From NCBI RefSeq assembly GCF_027497175.1, contig NZ_CP114901.1:2232001-2296000 (forward strand): a stretch of 64,000 nucleotides of DNA. The letters run 5' to 3'. Shown piece after piece: positions 33,006 to 43,778 of this stretch. A program made the translations under genes and the position numbers. The stretch is from Verrucosispora sp. WMMD573. GTDB lineage: Bacteria > Actinomycetota > Actinomycetes > Mycobacteriales > Micromonosporaceae. The stretch's first letter is position 1, and each line of letters starts with the position of its first letter. A model generated the notes under the pieces. That model did no database searches and was not told where the DNA came from. It was given only the letters and a program-made list of their open reading frames with translations.

Positions 33006-33995
33006 TCAGTCCAGGGTGAAGTAGTCGGGGCCGGCGTAGACGCCGGTCGTCAGCTTGGTGCGCTGCATCAGCAGATCGTTGAGGAGGCTGGACGCGCCGA
33101 AGCGGAACCAGTCCGGGTGCAGCCAGTCCGGGCCGACGGTCTCGTTGACCATGACCAGGTATTTGATCGCGTCCTTGGTGGTCTTGATACCGCCGGCCGG
33201 CTTCACGCCGACCTGCCGCCCGGTGGCGGCGCGGAAGTCGCGTACCGCCTCCAGCATCACCAGGGTCACCGGCGGCGTGGCGGCGACCGGAACCTTGCCG
33301 GTGGAGGTCTTGATGAAGTCGGCGCCCGCGAGCATCGCCAGCCAGGAGGCGCGGCGCACGTTGTCGTAGGTGGCCAACTCGCCGGTTTCCAGGATCACCT
33401 TGAGGTGGGCTCGCGGTCGCCCCTGGGGATCGGCACCGGCACCGCCGCACGCCTCCTTGGTGGCGACGATCTCGTCGTACACCTCGGCGTAGCGGCCGGC
33501 CAGGAACGCGCCCCGGTTGATCACCATGTCGATCTCGTCGGCGCCCGCCTCGACGGCGGCGCGGGTGTCGGCGAGCTTGATCTCCAGCGGCGCCTGGCCC
33601 GACGGGAAGGACGTGGCCACGCTGGCCAGATGCACGTCGCTGCCGCGCAGCACCTCAGCCACGGACGGGACCATGGAGGGGTAGACGCAGACCGCGCCGA
33701 CGTGCGGGCAGGACGGGTCGGCCGGATCGGGTCGCAGCGCCTTCGCGGCGAGCGCCCGTACCTTGCCCGGGGTGTCCGCGCCTTCCAGCGTGGTCAGGTC
33801 GACCATCCGGATGGCGAGGTCGATGGCCTCGGCCTTGGCGGTGGTCTTGATGGATCGGGTGCCGAGTTGGGCTGCCCGCTGCTCCGCGCCGACCTGGTCC
33901 ACGCCCGGTAGGCCGTGCAGGAAGGTCCGCAGAGCGGTCTCGGATCGTCCCAGCTCGGAGAGGTCCGAGCGGGCCGACGTCGCTGTCGCCGTCAT
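33006..33995 (-). CDS. deoC: Deoxyribose-phosphate aldolase
   Basis: Splits 2-deoxyribose 5-phosphate into glyceraldehyde 3-phosphate and acetaldehyde. The Schiff-base lysine lies in ADFIKTSTGKV, the second conserved lysine in VGVKPAGGIKT, and an acidic proton-relay residue in EIDMVINRGAFL. The protein is 329 residues, longer than the ~220 of typical class-I bacterial DeoC, because of an N-terminal extension of about 60 residues, as in the animal/actinobacterial type. First gene of a three-gene unit with two aldehyde dehydrogenase genes. Confidence 0.93.
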   Translation of the reverse strand: MTATATSARSDLSELGRSETALRTFLHGLPGVDQVGAEQRAAQLGTRSIKTTAKAEAIDLAIRMVDLTTLEGADTPGKVRALAAKALRPDPADPSCPHVGAVCVYPSMVPSVAEVLRGSDVHLASVATSFPSGQAPLEIKLADTRAAVEAGADEIDMVINRGAFLAGRYAEVYDEIVATKEACGGAGADPQGRPRAHLKVILETGELATYDNVRRASWLAMLAGADFIKTSTGKVPVAATPPVTLVMLEAVRDFRAATGRQVGVKPAGGIKTTKDAIKYLVMVNETVGPDWLHPDWFRFGASSLLNDLLMQRTKLTTGVYAGPDYFTLD

Positions 33996-34129
33996 GTCTC
34001 GAAGTCTACGCAGGTTGACGTCGCGTGATCTTGGTCACTGGGCTCGCCGGAGCGCGCACGGGTGAGCGAGGTCGCTGGTCGCGGCCGGGACCGGCGCGCC
34101 GATATCCGGGCCGGGTAGGTTGAGCGATC

Positions 34130-34762
34130 GTGGACGTACTCGTCATTGACCACCCGCTCGCCCAGTCCCGGCTGACCGCCATGCGGGACGAGCGCACCGA
34201 TTCCTCTACGTTCCGGGCGGCGCTGCACGAACTCACCACCATGCTGGTGTACGAGGCCGCACGTTCCTTTCCCGTGGAGACGTACCCGGTGCAGACGCCG
34301 GTGACCGGCACGGAGGGCACCCGGCTGGCCAATCCGCCGCTGCTGGTGCCGGTGCTACGGGCAGGGCTCGGCATGGCCGACGCCGCGCTGGGGCTACTGC
34401 CCGAGTCCTCGATGGGCTTCGTCGGCCTGGCCCGCGACGAGGAGACCTTCGAGCCGCGCGCCTACATGGAGTCCCTGCCCCGGGACCTCGCCGGCCTGCC
34501 CGTGCTGGTCCTCGACCCGATGCTGGCCACCGGCGGCTCACTGGAGCACTCCTGTCGACTGCTGGCCGAGCGTGGTTGCACCGACATCACCGTGCTCTGC
34601 GTGCTCGCCGCCCCGGCCGGCATCCAGCGGTTGGAACGCTCCGGACTGCCGCTGCGTTTGGTCACCGCCTCGATCGACGACGGCCTCAACGACAGCATGT
34701 TCATCGTGCCGGGCCTCGGCGACGCCGGTGACCGGCAGTTCGGTGGCATGCCCCGCTTCTGA
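34130..34762 (+). CDS. upp: Uracil phosphoribosyltransferase
   Basis: Makes UMP from uracil and PRPP in the cytosol, recovering the base released by thymidine/uridine phosphorolysis. The 210 residues show [19 protein letters not shown] at the N-terminus, [16 protein letters not shown], the PRPP loop [11 protein letters not shown] and the C-terminal [10 protein letters not shown] uracil-binding signature. The start is a GTG at 34130. It is divergent from deoC across a 134-base spacer. Confidence 0.95.
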   Translation: MDVLVIDHPLAQSRLTAMRDERTDSSTFRAALHELTTMLVYEAARSFPVETYPVQTPVTGTEGTRLANPPLLVPVLRAGLGMADAALGLLPESSMGFVGLARDEETFEPRAYMESLPRDLAGLPVLVLDPMLATGGSLEHSCRLLAERGCTDITVLCVLAAPAGIQRLERSGLPLRLVTASIDDGLNDSMFIVPGLGDAGDRQFGGMPRF

Positions 34763-34835
34763 GCGGACGGCCACCGCAGGCCCGGCGGCGGTTTGTGCTG
34801 CGGGCGGTGGCGTTCAGCGGCTAGCGTCTCGGGCC

Positions 34836-35510
34836 ATGACTGGTGTCCCGCTCGCCGAGGAACTGCTCCTGCTCGCGTACGACGACGAAACGGGCAAGGC
34901 GACCCTGCCCCGGATCAGCCTCGACCTGGGCATGGCCGCCGCCGTTCTCATCGAACTGGCGCTGGCCGGGCGGATCGCGTACACCGACGGTGCCCTGACC
35001 GCGGTGGACCCGACGCCGACCGGCGAACCGGTCACCGACGCGGTGCTGGCCAAGATCGTTGCCGACACCCCGCACAGCCCCTCGTCCTGGGTACAGCGGC
35101 TGCGGCACGGTCTGCGCGACCGCATCCTCGGCGACCTCTGCGAGCAGGGCGTCGTCCGGGACGTCGACGAGACCGAGCTGGGCTTCATCCACGTACACCG
35201 TTACCCGGTGGTGGACCCGACGGTGGAGGAGGAGACCCGGCAGCGGCTCGCCGTGGTGCTCACCGGCGCCGCACCGGACGAGCGGACCGCCGCACTCGCC
35301 ACCCTGGTCGCCGTGCTGCGGATGGAGTCCGCTCTCGGGGTCACCGGCGAGGACGCCGACGCCGCCCGCCGCCGGCTGGAGGAGATCGCCAGCGGTGCCG
35401 GCTTCTCCGGCGAGGTGAACCTGGAGGACAGCGTGATCCGCCCCTCGGTAGCCCTCGTGGTGGCCGCCCTCGGCCGCGCCGTCGAGCACGCCCTCGGTCC
35501 CCGCCGCTGA
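34836..35510 (+). CDS. GPP34 (Golgi phosphoprotein 3-like) family protein
   Basis: A 224-residue helical protein. LAEELLLLAYDDETGKATL opens the family signature, followed by LDLGMAAAVLIELALAGRIAYTDGAL; the rest is helical. Eukaryotic GOLPH3 binds phosphatidylinositol 4-phosphate; actinobacterial versions are common and uncharacterised, probably membrane-peripheral. The ATG at 34836 fits the usual N-terminus (MTGVPLAEELLLL); the frame extends upstream into upp but that part is not coding-like. Confidence 0.88.
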   Translation: MTGVPLAEELLLLAYDDETGKATLPRISLDLGMAAAVLIELALAGRIAYTDGALTAVDPTPTGEPVTDAVLAKIVADTPHSPSSWVQRLRHGLRDRILGDLCEQGVVRDVDETELGFIHVHRYPVVDPTVEEETRQRLAVVLTGAAPDERTAALATLVAVLRMESALGVTGEDADAARRRLEEIASGAGFSGEVNLEDSVIRPSVALVVAALGRAVEHALGPRR

Positions 35511-35528
35511 CCCACCCCCTTCTCCTCC

Positions 35529-35589
35529 GTTGATCATGAGGTTAGCGGCGAAGTTGATCTCTAAAACTGCCGCTAACCTCATGATCAAC
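35529..35589. repeat. Perfect 21-bp palindrome, probable bidirectional terminator
   Basis: Two 21-base arms (35529-35549, starting GTTGATCATGAGG, and 35569-35589) are exact complements around a 19-base loop. It lies between convergent genes, and the stop codon of the mutase sits inside the right arm. Lower GC than its surroundings. I recall similar TTGATCATGA-type palindromes in Micromonospora-type genomes; that is memory and not checked. Confidence 0.8.
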
Positions 35590-37264
35590 CCGGGGGGTTG
35601 GGGATGCCGAGGGCGTGGGCGATTTCGGTGCGGAGGGTGGTGACGGCGGACGTTGCGCGGGTGCGGGCCGCCGTTACGTCGCCGTCGGCGACCGGTTCCA
35701 CCACTTCCAGGTACGCCTTGAGCTTCGGTTCGGTGCCGGAGGGGCGGATCACCACCCGGGCCGTCTCGGTACGCAGGATCACCACGTCCGCCTCCGGGAG
35801 CAGGTCCTGCGTCTCGGTGACCGGCTGGCCGAGCAGGGTGGTCGGGGTGGTGGCACGGATCCGGGCCATCGCGTCGGCGATCAGGCGCAGGTCGGCGACG
35901 CGTACCGAGAGCTGGTCGGTCTGGTGCACGCCGAACTCGGCGGCCAACTCGTCGAGCCGGTCGGTGAGCGTGCGCCCCTGCGCCTTGAGGCCGGCGGCCA
36001 GCTCGGCCACGGTCAGCGCCGCGGTGATGCCGTCCTTGTCGCGTACGTGGTCCGGGGCGACGCAGTAGCCGAGCGCCTCCTCGTAACCGAACACCAGTGG
36101 TTCACCGCCGTCACCGGCCCGGACGATCCACTTGAACCCGGTGAGCGTCTCCCCGTACGGCAGCCCGCGCGCGGCGCACATCGTCCGCAGCAGCGACGAC
36201 GAGACGATGGTGGTGGCGTACCGGCCGGAGACCCCACGTCGCATCAGGTGATCGGCGAGCAGCACACCCACCTCGTCCCCGCGCAGCATCCGCCAACCCG
36301 ACCCCTCGCGGACCGCGACAGCGCAGCGGTCGGCGTCGGGGTCGTTGGCGATGGCCAGGTCGGCGTCGGTGCGCTCGGCGAGCGCGACCAGCCGGTCCAC
36401 CGCGCCCGGCTCCTCCGGGTTGGGGAAGCTGACGGTGGGGAAGTCCGGGTCCGGCTCGGCCTGGTCGGGCACCACGCCGGGCGTCGGGAAACCGGCGGCG
36501 GCGAACGCGGCGGTGAGCACCGCCGCACCGACACCGTGCAGCGGGGTGTACGCCACGGTCAGCTCCCGAGGGCCGCCCGGGGAGACGACACCTACCGCCC
36601 GCGCCACGTACGCGGCGACCAGGTCGTGGCCGAGCACCTGCCCGGCGGGACCGAGTGGCACCTCCGCCAGCGGGCCGACGGCGCGGATGGCGGCCTCGAT
36701 GCCGGCGTCGGCCGGCGGCACGATCTGCGCCCCGGCGCCCAGCTCCCCGCCCAGCTCGGCACCGAGGTACACCTTGTAGCCGTTGTCCTGCGGCGGGTTG
36801 TGGCTGGCGGTCACCATCACGCCGGCCACCGCCGACAGGTGACGCACCGCGTACGCGAGCACCGGGGTGGGCAGTGGGCGGGGCAGCAGCAGCGCCTCGC
36901 GGCCCGCGCCGGTGGCCACCTGGGCGGTCCGCTCGGCGAACTCGCGGGAACCGCGCCGGGCGTCGTACCCGATCACCAGCGGGCCGGTGCCGCCCTGGGC
37001 GGCGAGCCAGGAGACCAGGCCGGCGGCGGCCTGGGTGACCACCGCGAGGTTCATCCCGTTGGGGCCGGCCCGCAGCGGCCCGCGCAGCCCGGCCGTGCCG
37101 AAGGTCAGCGATCCGGCGAACCGGTCGGCCAGTTCCGGCGCGCTACCCGGCAGTTGGTCGAGCACCGCCCGCAGCTCCGCCCGCCCGGCCGGGTCCGGGT
37201 CGTCGGCGAGCCAGCGTTCGGCCCGCTCGCGGATGGTGTCGAGGTCAGTGGTCTCCGCCGCCAT
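35585..37264 (-). CDS. Phosphosugar mutase (phosphoglucomutase/phosphomannomutase family)
   Basis: Alpha-D-phosphohexomutase fold enzyme of 559 residues. The phosphoserine loop is TASHNPPQDNGYKVY, the metal-binding loop NDPDADRCAVAV (DxDxD-type), the sugar-specificity loop GYEEALGY and the phosphate-binding loop RPSGTEPKLKAYLE. The frame reads further upstream, but the ATG at 37264 gives the family start. Its length and GYEEALGYC match the PGM2/PgcA type, some of which act on ribose/deoxyribose 1-phosphate. With deoA and deoC in the same region and no deoB, it may be the phosphopentomutase; this is inference. Confidence 0.85.
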   Translation of the reverse strand: MAAETTDLDTIRERAERWLADDPDPAGRAELRAVLDQLPGSAPELADRFAGSLTFGTAGLRGPLRAGPNGMNLAVVTQAAAGLVSWLAAQGGTGPLVIGYDARRGSREFAERTAQVATGAGREALLLPRPLPTPVLAYAVRHLSAVAGVMVTASHNPPQDNGYKVYLGAELGGELGAGAQIVPPADAGIEAAIRAVGPLAEVPLGPAGQVLGHDLVAAYVARAVGVVSPGGPRELTVAYTPLHGVGAAVLTAAFAAAGFPTPGVVPDQAEPDPDFPTVSFPNPEEPGAVDRLVALAERTDADLAIANDPDADRCAVAVREGSGWRMLRGDEVGVLLADHLMRRGVSGRYATTIVSSSLLRTMCAARGLPYGETLTGFKWIVRAGDGGEPLVFGYEEALGYCVAPDHVRDKDGITAALTVAELAAGLKAQGRTLTDRLDELAAEFGVHQTDQLSVRVADLRLIADAMARIRATTPTTLLGQPVTETQDLLPEADVVILRTETARVVIRPSGTEPKLKAYLEVVEPVADGDVTAARTRATSAVTTLRTEIAHALGIPNPPG

Positions 37265-37311
37265 GGCCTCTTGATAGCACGGCCCGGATCTCCATGGGCG
37301 GGTGCCCTGGC

Positions 37312-39402
37312 TCAGCCGGACGCCGTGAGCTGGAACGACTCGACCATCTCCGCGTAGATCGGCTTGCTCTCCTCGAAGCGGGAGTCGGTCGAGGTGAGGT
37401 AGAACGAGTAGAGCCGGCCGTCGTGGGCCACCCCGTGCCAGATGCCGTGTCGCATCTCGCCGCCCTCGCCGCAGGTGTACTCGAACTCGGCCGAAGGCTT
37501 CCCGGCCAACTCCTTCTCCGCCATGGCGATCTGGGTGTACGGCTTGGCGCACGACTTCGACCGGGTCTTCAGGCCGTTCTCGGCGACCTCCGCCCAGCGG
37601 GCCGAGGTGCCGCTCCACTCCTCGTTGAGGATGCGCACCCGGCGGCCGCTGTCCTCCGGGTCGGTGTAGTCGATGTAGACCCCGCCAGCGGGGGCGGCCC
37701 GTTTCCAACCCTTGGGCACCAGCACCTGCACCCCGCGCGCCGAATGCTCCTGCATTTCGAGGCCGGGGCCCTCGTCCGCCGAGCTGGACGGCTCGGCGAC
37801 CGGGGTGGTGGGCGTCTCGTCGCCGCCGTTGGCGAAGGCCACGATGCCGATCAGCAGCAGCACCGCGAGGCCACCGGCCGCCGCCAGCTGCATCTTGCGT
37901 GGCCAGCCCTTCACGGTGTCGACCACCCGCGTGCCGGCGGCCTTCGCCCGGTCGACCGGGCTGCCGCCGCCGGTAGCGGGTGCCGGCGTGCCGTACGGCT
38001 GGTTCGGCGCGGCCGGCCACTGGGCAGCGCCGTAGCCGCCGACCTGCTGCGTCGCGTCGGGCTGGGCGCCGTAGCCGCCGAGCTGCTGGGTGGCATCGGG
38101 CCCGGCGCCGTAGCCGCCGATCCGCTGGGTCGCGTCGGGCTGGGCGCCGTAGCCGAAGATCTCCGGCCCGACCCGCTGGGTGGTGTCCGCACCGACTCGC
38201 TGGGTCGCCTCGGCGCCGCCGTAGGTGCGGCCGGCGGGCGAGGACATCGCGGCGCCCCGCTGCCCGGGACGGGCCAGGGCGTCGGCGCTGGTGTCCTCCA
38301 TCGCGGCGGCGCTGGCCGCCGCAGCCTGGCCGGGACGTTCGCCCCGGCGCAACGCGGCCAGCCGGTCGGTCAGCGACTCACCGGGGCCCAGCATCGCCCG
38401 GCCGCCGATCTGCCCGGACGGGGCCGGCTTGGCCGGGGCGGCCGGCGCGGTGATCGGTGCGGGCTGCGGCACCGGCATCACGGAGTACTGGTCGGTCAGC
38501 GAGTTGACCCCGGCGGCGCTGCTGCTCAGCGGGCCGGCCAGCAGCTCGCGCAGCATGGCGCGGGCGGTGTGCACGTCGAGCCGGCGGGCCGGGTCCTTCT
38601 CCAGCAGACCCATCAGCACCCGGGTCAGCGGGCCGCTGCGCTGCGGCGGGGCGGGGGGATCCTCGACCACTGCGTGCATGGTCTCGATGGGGTCGCCCCG
38701 GTCGAAGGGCGGGCGGCCCTCCACGGCGGTGTAGAGCGTCACGCCGAGGGAGAACAGGTCGCTGGGCGGGCCGAACTCCTGCCCCATGGCCCGCTCGGGC
38801 GAGATGAAGTGCGGTGAGCCCAGCACCATCCCCGGGGTGGTGAGCTGCACGTCGGTGGGCATCCGGGCGACACCGAAGTCGGTGAGCACACAGCGGCCGT
38901 CGGAGCAGATCAGCACGTTGGCGGGCTTGACGTCACGGTGCAGCACGCCGATCGCGTGCGCCACCTCGAGCGCGCCGAGCAGCGCGATCCCGATCTTGGC
39001 AACCACGCGCTGGGCGATCGGACCGTCCTCGATCACCATGTCGGCGAGGCTGCGGGCGTCCAGCAGCTCCATCACGATCCAGGGGCGGCCGGCCTCGGTG
39101 ACCACGTCGTACACCTGGACCACCGCCGGGTGGGCGATGGCGGCGGCGGCGCGGGCCTCGCGCAGGGTGCGTTCGTACATCGCGTCGCGGTCGCTCGGCG
39201 CCAGGCCGGGTGGGAGGACGACCTCCTTGACCGCCACGTCACGGCGCAACAGGGTGTCTGTGGCCCGCCAGACCGTACCCATGCCACCGTTACCTACCGC
39301 CGAGCGCAGCGAGTACCGGTCACCGATGACGGTGCCGGGTGTCGCGCGTCCGTTGGTGGGAGTGCTGACTGGTCCGCCGCTCCACGTCGGGATCTGAGTC
39401 AC
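37312..39402 (-). CDS. Membrane Ser/Thr protein kinase with TQ-repeat linker
   Basis: A PknB-type receptor kinase of 696 residues. The kinase domain (~28-290) has [33 protein letters not shown] and SPERAMG. A juxtamembrane linker of about 230 residues follows, including five copies of a motif like PDATQR(I/V)GGYGA around 400-460. A single membrane helix ([21 protein letters not shown], ~515-535) leads to an extracytoplasmic domain of ~160 residues that is not PASTA. The TQ repeats could be phospho-threonine sites for FHA-domain partners. No substrate or phosphatase gene is adjacent. Confidence 0.92.
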   Translation of the reverse strand: MTQIPTWSGGPVSTPTNGRATPGTVIGDRYSLRSAVGNGGMGTVWRATDTLLRRDVAVKEVVLPPGLAPSDRDAMYERTLREARAAAAIAHPAVVQVYDVVTEAGRPWIVMELLDARSLADMVIEDGPIAQRVVAKIGIALLGALEVAHAIGVLHRDVKPANVLICSDGRCVLTDFGVARMPTDVQLTTPGMVLGSPHFISPERAMGQEFGPPSDLFSLGVTLYTAVEGRPPFDRGDPIETMHAVVEDPPAPPQRSGPLTRVLMGLLEKDPARRLDVHTARAMLRELLAGPLSSSAAGVNSLTDQYSVMPVPQPAPITAPAAPAKPAPSGQIGGRAMLGPGESLTDRLAALRRGERPGQAAAASAAAMEDTSADALARPGQRGAAMSSPAGRTYGGAEATQRVGADTTQRVGPEIFGYGAQPDATQRIGGYGAGPDATQQLGGYGAQPDATQQVGGYGAAQWPAAPNQPYGTPAPATGGGSPVDRAKAAGTRVVDTVKGWPRKMQLAAAGGLAVLLLIGIVAFANGGDETPTTPVAEPSSSADEGPGLEMQEHSARGVQVLVPKGWKRAAPAGGVYIDYTDPEDSGRRVRILNEEWSGTSARWAEVAENGLKTRSKSCAKPYTQIAMAEKELAGKPSAEFEYTCGEGGEMRHGIWHGVAHDGRLYSFYLTSTDSRFEESKPIYAEMVESFQLTASG

Positions 39403-39616
39403 AGAAAAGCCACCGGGGGAAGTCGAGAGGGCTGGGACACAACCCCCCTATCTTGCTGGTTCAGACGCCCGATGCGAAAGCCGGCGCGGCGGACGTTTCC
39501 AGTACTCGACGGTACGTGTGCAGGCACTCACCTCTTGTCGCGCCTTGTCGTGGCCGGTGGCGCGATGTGCGGTATCCCTCACCCGCCGCCCGTTCCACCC
39601 GTCCTACCATCCGGTG

Positions 39617-41200
<1,584 letters not shown>

Positions 41201-41724
41201 CCCCGGCTCCGGGTCGTTGCCGCGCGCGGCGGCCCGTCCTTGGCGGATGCGCAGCCGCTGTCGCGGGGACGCCACGCCCCCGTCGTCGCGCAGCGTGTCG
41301 AACCGGCGTTGGCCGGGTACCCCGCTCATGGTGATCACGCGGACGCACACGGTGTGCGGTTGGACGGCTCCCGTGCGTGTGAACGTCCACGGGTGATCGT
41401 TGCCGTCGGTGGTCGGGTAATTGTCGTACCGTCAGTTCATCGGCACGACTAATGCGACAATTCGGAACAGCGACGATAGCTTCGGGAAGATTCTCGATGC
41501 CCGGCGAACGATTACGCGTTGTAGGAGGTGAGGGGTGGATGGCGGTGGATGACCACGATCTACCTGCTGTCCCGCTCACCTGCGGACGCTCTCAGCAGGG
41601 CATACGTGACGCTGTGCGGTCCGATCATCACCGGAACGAGGTTGCGCAGAGTCACCGTCGGGGGTCTACGCTGTCTGCTGTTCCCGATGATCCATCCATT
41701 CCTAGTGATCGAAGAGAATTCGAC
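41201..41724. other. 524-bp non-coding region ahead of the five-gene unit
   Basis: No credible gene is seen. An inverted repeat AATTGTCG (41419-41426) / CGACAATT (41455-41462) with a 28-base spacer lies near its middle and is the strongest candidate for a regulatory site. The last ~90 bases are less GC-rich (TTCCTAGTGATCGAAGAGAATTCG). Frames running through it give low-complexity sequence with no family match. Confidence 0.5.
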
Positions 41725-43020
41725 GTGACGAGTGCGTTGACGCCGTGTGCCGGCGGTTGGGCGTCAGCCTCAACCTCGCTTACGACCGCACCGGCCCCGC
41801 AGCCCCTGCCGGACGGCCTGGACGGGTTGCTCGCCCGACTGGCGCCGGAACTCGTCACTGTCCGTCGACACATACACGCACACCCCGAACTGTCCGGCGC
41901 GGAGTTCGAGACGGCGGCCCTGGTGTTCCGGCGGCTGACTGGGATCGGCCTACGGCCCCGGCTGCTCCCCAAGCGCAACGGTGTCATCTGCGACATCGGC
42001 TCCGGCGATGGTCCGCTGGTCGCCTTCCGGGCCGACCTGGACGCGCTGCCGCTTGTCGACAGTAAGGACGTTGACTACCGATCGACTGTGCCGGGCGTCT
42101 GTCATGCCTGCGGCCACGACGCACACACCACCATCCTGCTCGGTCTGGCGGAGTTGCTCGCTCACCTCGCCGAGCGGGGCGGGTTGCCCGGTCGGGTTCG
42201 ATTGATCTTCCAGCCGGCGGAGGAGTCGGTGCCCTCGGGCGCGCCGGAGGTCATCGAGGCGGGTGGCCTGGACGGGGTGTCGATGATCTTCGCGGTGCAC
42301 TGCGCGCCGCAGTTTCCGGTGGGCTCGGTCGGCGTGCGTACCGGCCCGCTGACGGCGGCCTCGGCCACGCTGGAGATCCGTGCCAGCGGGCCGGGTGGGC
42401 ACACCGCCCGACCGCACCTGACCACCGACCTGGTCGACCTGCTCGGCCGTCTCGCCGTCGACGTGCCCGCCCAACTGAGCCGGCGCATGGATCCGCGGTG
42501 GCCGGTCTCGGTCGTCTGGGGCGCGGTGCACGCCGGAGTCGCGTTCAACGCCATTCCCTCGGTCGGCTACCTGCGGGGGACGGTCCGCTCGTTGCACCGG
42601 GAGGCCTGGCACAACGCCGGTGAGATGATCGCGAAGCTGGTGCCGGACCTGGTCAGCGGTACCGGTGCCGACGTCGAGGTGGAGTACGTCCTGGGCTTTC
42701 CACCAGTCGTCAACGACAAGCACGCCTCCGACCTGATCAGGGCCGCGGCGGGGCGGGCGTTGGGCCACGAGAACGTCTTCGAGGCCGAGGTGAGCATGGG
42801 TGGCGAGGACTTCTCCTTCTACCTGGAGCGGGTTCCCGGCTCGATGATCCGGCTCGGTGTGGCGCCCCCCGGTACCAGCGAGCAGTGCGACACCCACCAA
42901 CCCGGCTTCGACATCGACGAGCGGTCGATCGAGTACGGCGTACGGGTCCTCGCGCATACCGCCCTGATCGCGCTCGGCCACCCGGATCCCGGAACCGCCG
43001 CCCCGGGAGGTGCCCGATGA
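41725..43020 (+). CDS. M20 family amidohydrolase
   Basis: Zinc amidohydrolase/carboxypeptidase of the M20D group (hippurate hydrolase, IAA-amino-acid hydrolase, N-acyl amino acid hydrolases), 431 residues. HPELSGAEFETA, the metal motifs CHACGHDAHTTILLG, PAEESVPSGA, VHCAPQFPVG and SMGGEDFSFYL are all present, with the dimerisation lid domain in the middle. The GTG at 41725 is chosen because GAAGAGAA precedes it; 30 residues of low-complexity sequence open the protein. The stop overlaps the next ATG (ATGA). It is the first of five co-directional genes and probably cleaves an amide bond of the pathway intermediate. Confidence 0.9.
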   Translation: MTSALTPCAGGWASASTSLTTAPAPQPLPDGLDGLLARLAPELVTVRRHIHAHPELSGAEFETAALVFRRLTGIGLRPRLLPKRNGVICDIGSGDGPLVAFRADLDALPLVDSKDVDYRSTVPGVCHACGHDAHTTILLGLAELLAHLAERGGLPGRVRLIFQPAEESVPSGAPEVIEAGGLDGVSMIFAVHCAPQFPVGSVGVRTGPLTAASATLEIRASGPGGHTARPHLTTDLVDLLGRLAVDVPAQLSRRMDPRWPVSVVWGAVHAGVAFNAIPSVGYLRGTVRSLHREAWHNAGEMIAKLVPDLVSGTGADVEVEYVLGFPPVVNDKHASDLIRAAAGRALGHENVFEAEVSMGGEDFSFYLERVPGSMIRLGVAPPGTSEQCDTHQPGFDIDERSIEYGVRVLAHTALIALGHPDPGTAAPGGAR

Positions 43021-43778
43021 AGCCTCCTCCGTCGCACGCCGAGGACCTCGTCGACCAGGTTGTGGAACTGGTCGACGCGCTGACGCCGGAGGGCTCGCCG
43101 GAAGCACCAGCGCACCTCTGGTACGTCTGCTACGGCTCCAACATGAGCCTTCAACGCTTGACGTACTACCTGGGAGGTGGACGTCCCCCGGCAGGTGCCC
43201 TGACCTACCCGGGTTGCCGGGACAGCAGCCCACCCAGTGACAGCCGGGCGATCCGACTGCCCGGTACCGTCTACTTCGCCCTTGAGGCGCGGGCCTGGAC
43301 CGGCGGGATGGCCTTTTACGACCATGATCACTTTGGCGGCACGCCCGCTCGCGCCTTCCGAGTCACAGTCTCCCAGTTCTCCGACATCATGGCGCAGGAG
43401 ATGTGCCTCGAACCCGGAGACGACATCGACCTGAGCGGGGTGATGGGCCGGGGGAGACTCACCCTCGGACCCGGCTGCTACCAGACGCTGCTGCACCTCG
43501 GCGTGCTGGACGGACTGCCCGCTTTCACCTTCACCTCGCCGTGGCGAAGCCACGAGGTAGAACACCGCAAGCCGGCTGCGGTCTACCTCCGCCACCTGGC
43601 CGTCGGGTTGGCCGAGGCACACCAGTGGTCACCCGTCCGGATCGCCGCCTACCTCAGTAGCCGACCGGGTGCGGTGGGCAGCTGGACGCCGGAGGAGATC
43701 CGACTTCTGTTGTCCGAGGACGGCACCGTCACGGCAAGCCAAGCAGACGAGGAGGAGCGGTCATGCATCCCAGGGTGA
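43017..43778 (+). CDS. Gamma-glutamylcyclotransferase-like protein
   Basis: A 253-residue protein with WYVCYGSNMSLQRLTYYLGGG at residues ~36-56, the YGSN substrate loop of the gamma-glutamylcyclotransferase fold. Similar bacterial proteins carry the pattern GCRDxxxP...LPG.VYFA.E...W.GGMAFYD and TPARAFRVTxxQFxDxxAQE, all present here; some are mislabelled as histone deacetylase in databases. Family members release gamma-glutamyl groups as 5-oxoproline, and BtrG of butirosin biosynthesis does so to deprotect an intermediate. Start and stop overlap both neighbours. Exact activity is inferred. Confidence 0.78.
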   Translation: MKPPPSHAEDLVDQVVELVDALTPEGSPEAPAHLWYVCYGSNMSLQRLTYYLGGGRPPAGALTYPGCRDSSPPSDSRAIRLPGTVYFALEARAWTGGMAFYDHDHFGGTPARAFRVTVSQFSDIMAQEMCLEPGDDIDLSGVMGRGRLTLGPGCYQTLLHLGVLDGLPAFTFTSPWRSHEVEHRKPAAVYLRHLAVGLAEAHQWSPVRIAAYLSSRPGAVGSWTPEEIRLLLSEDGTVTASQADEEERSCIPG

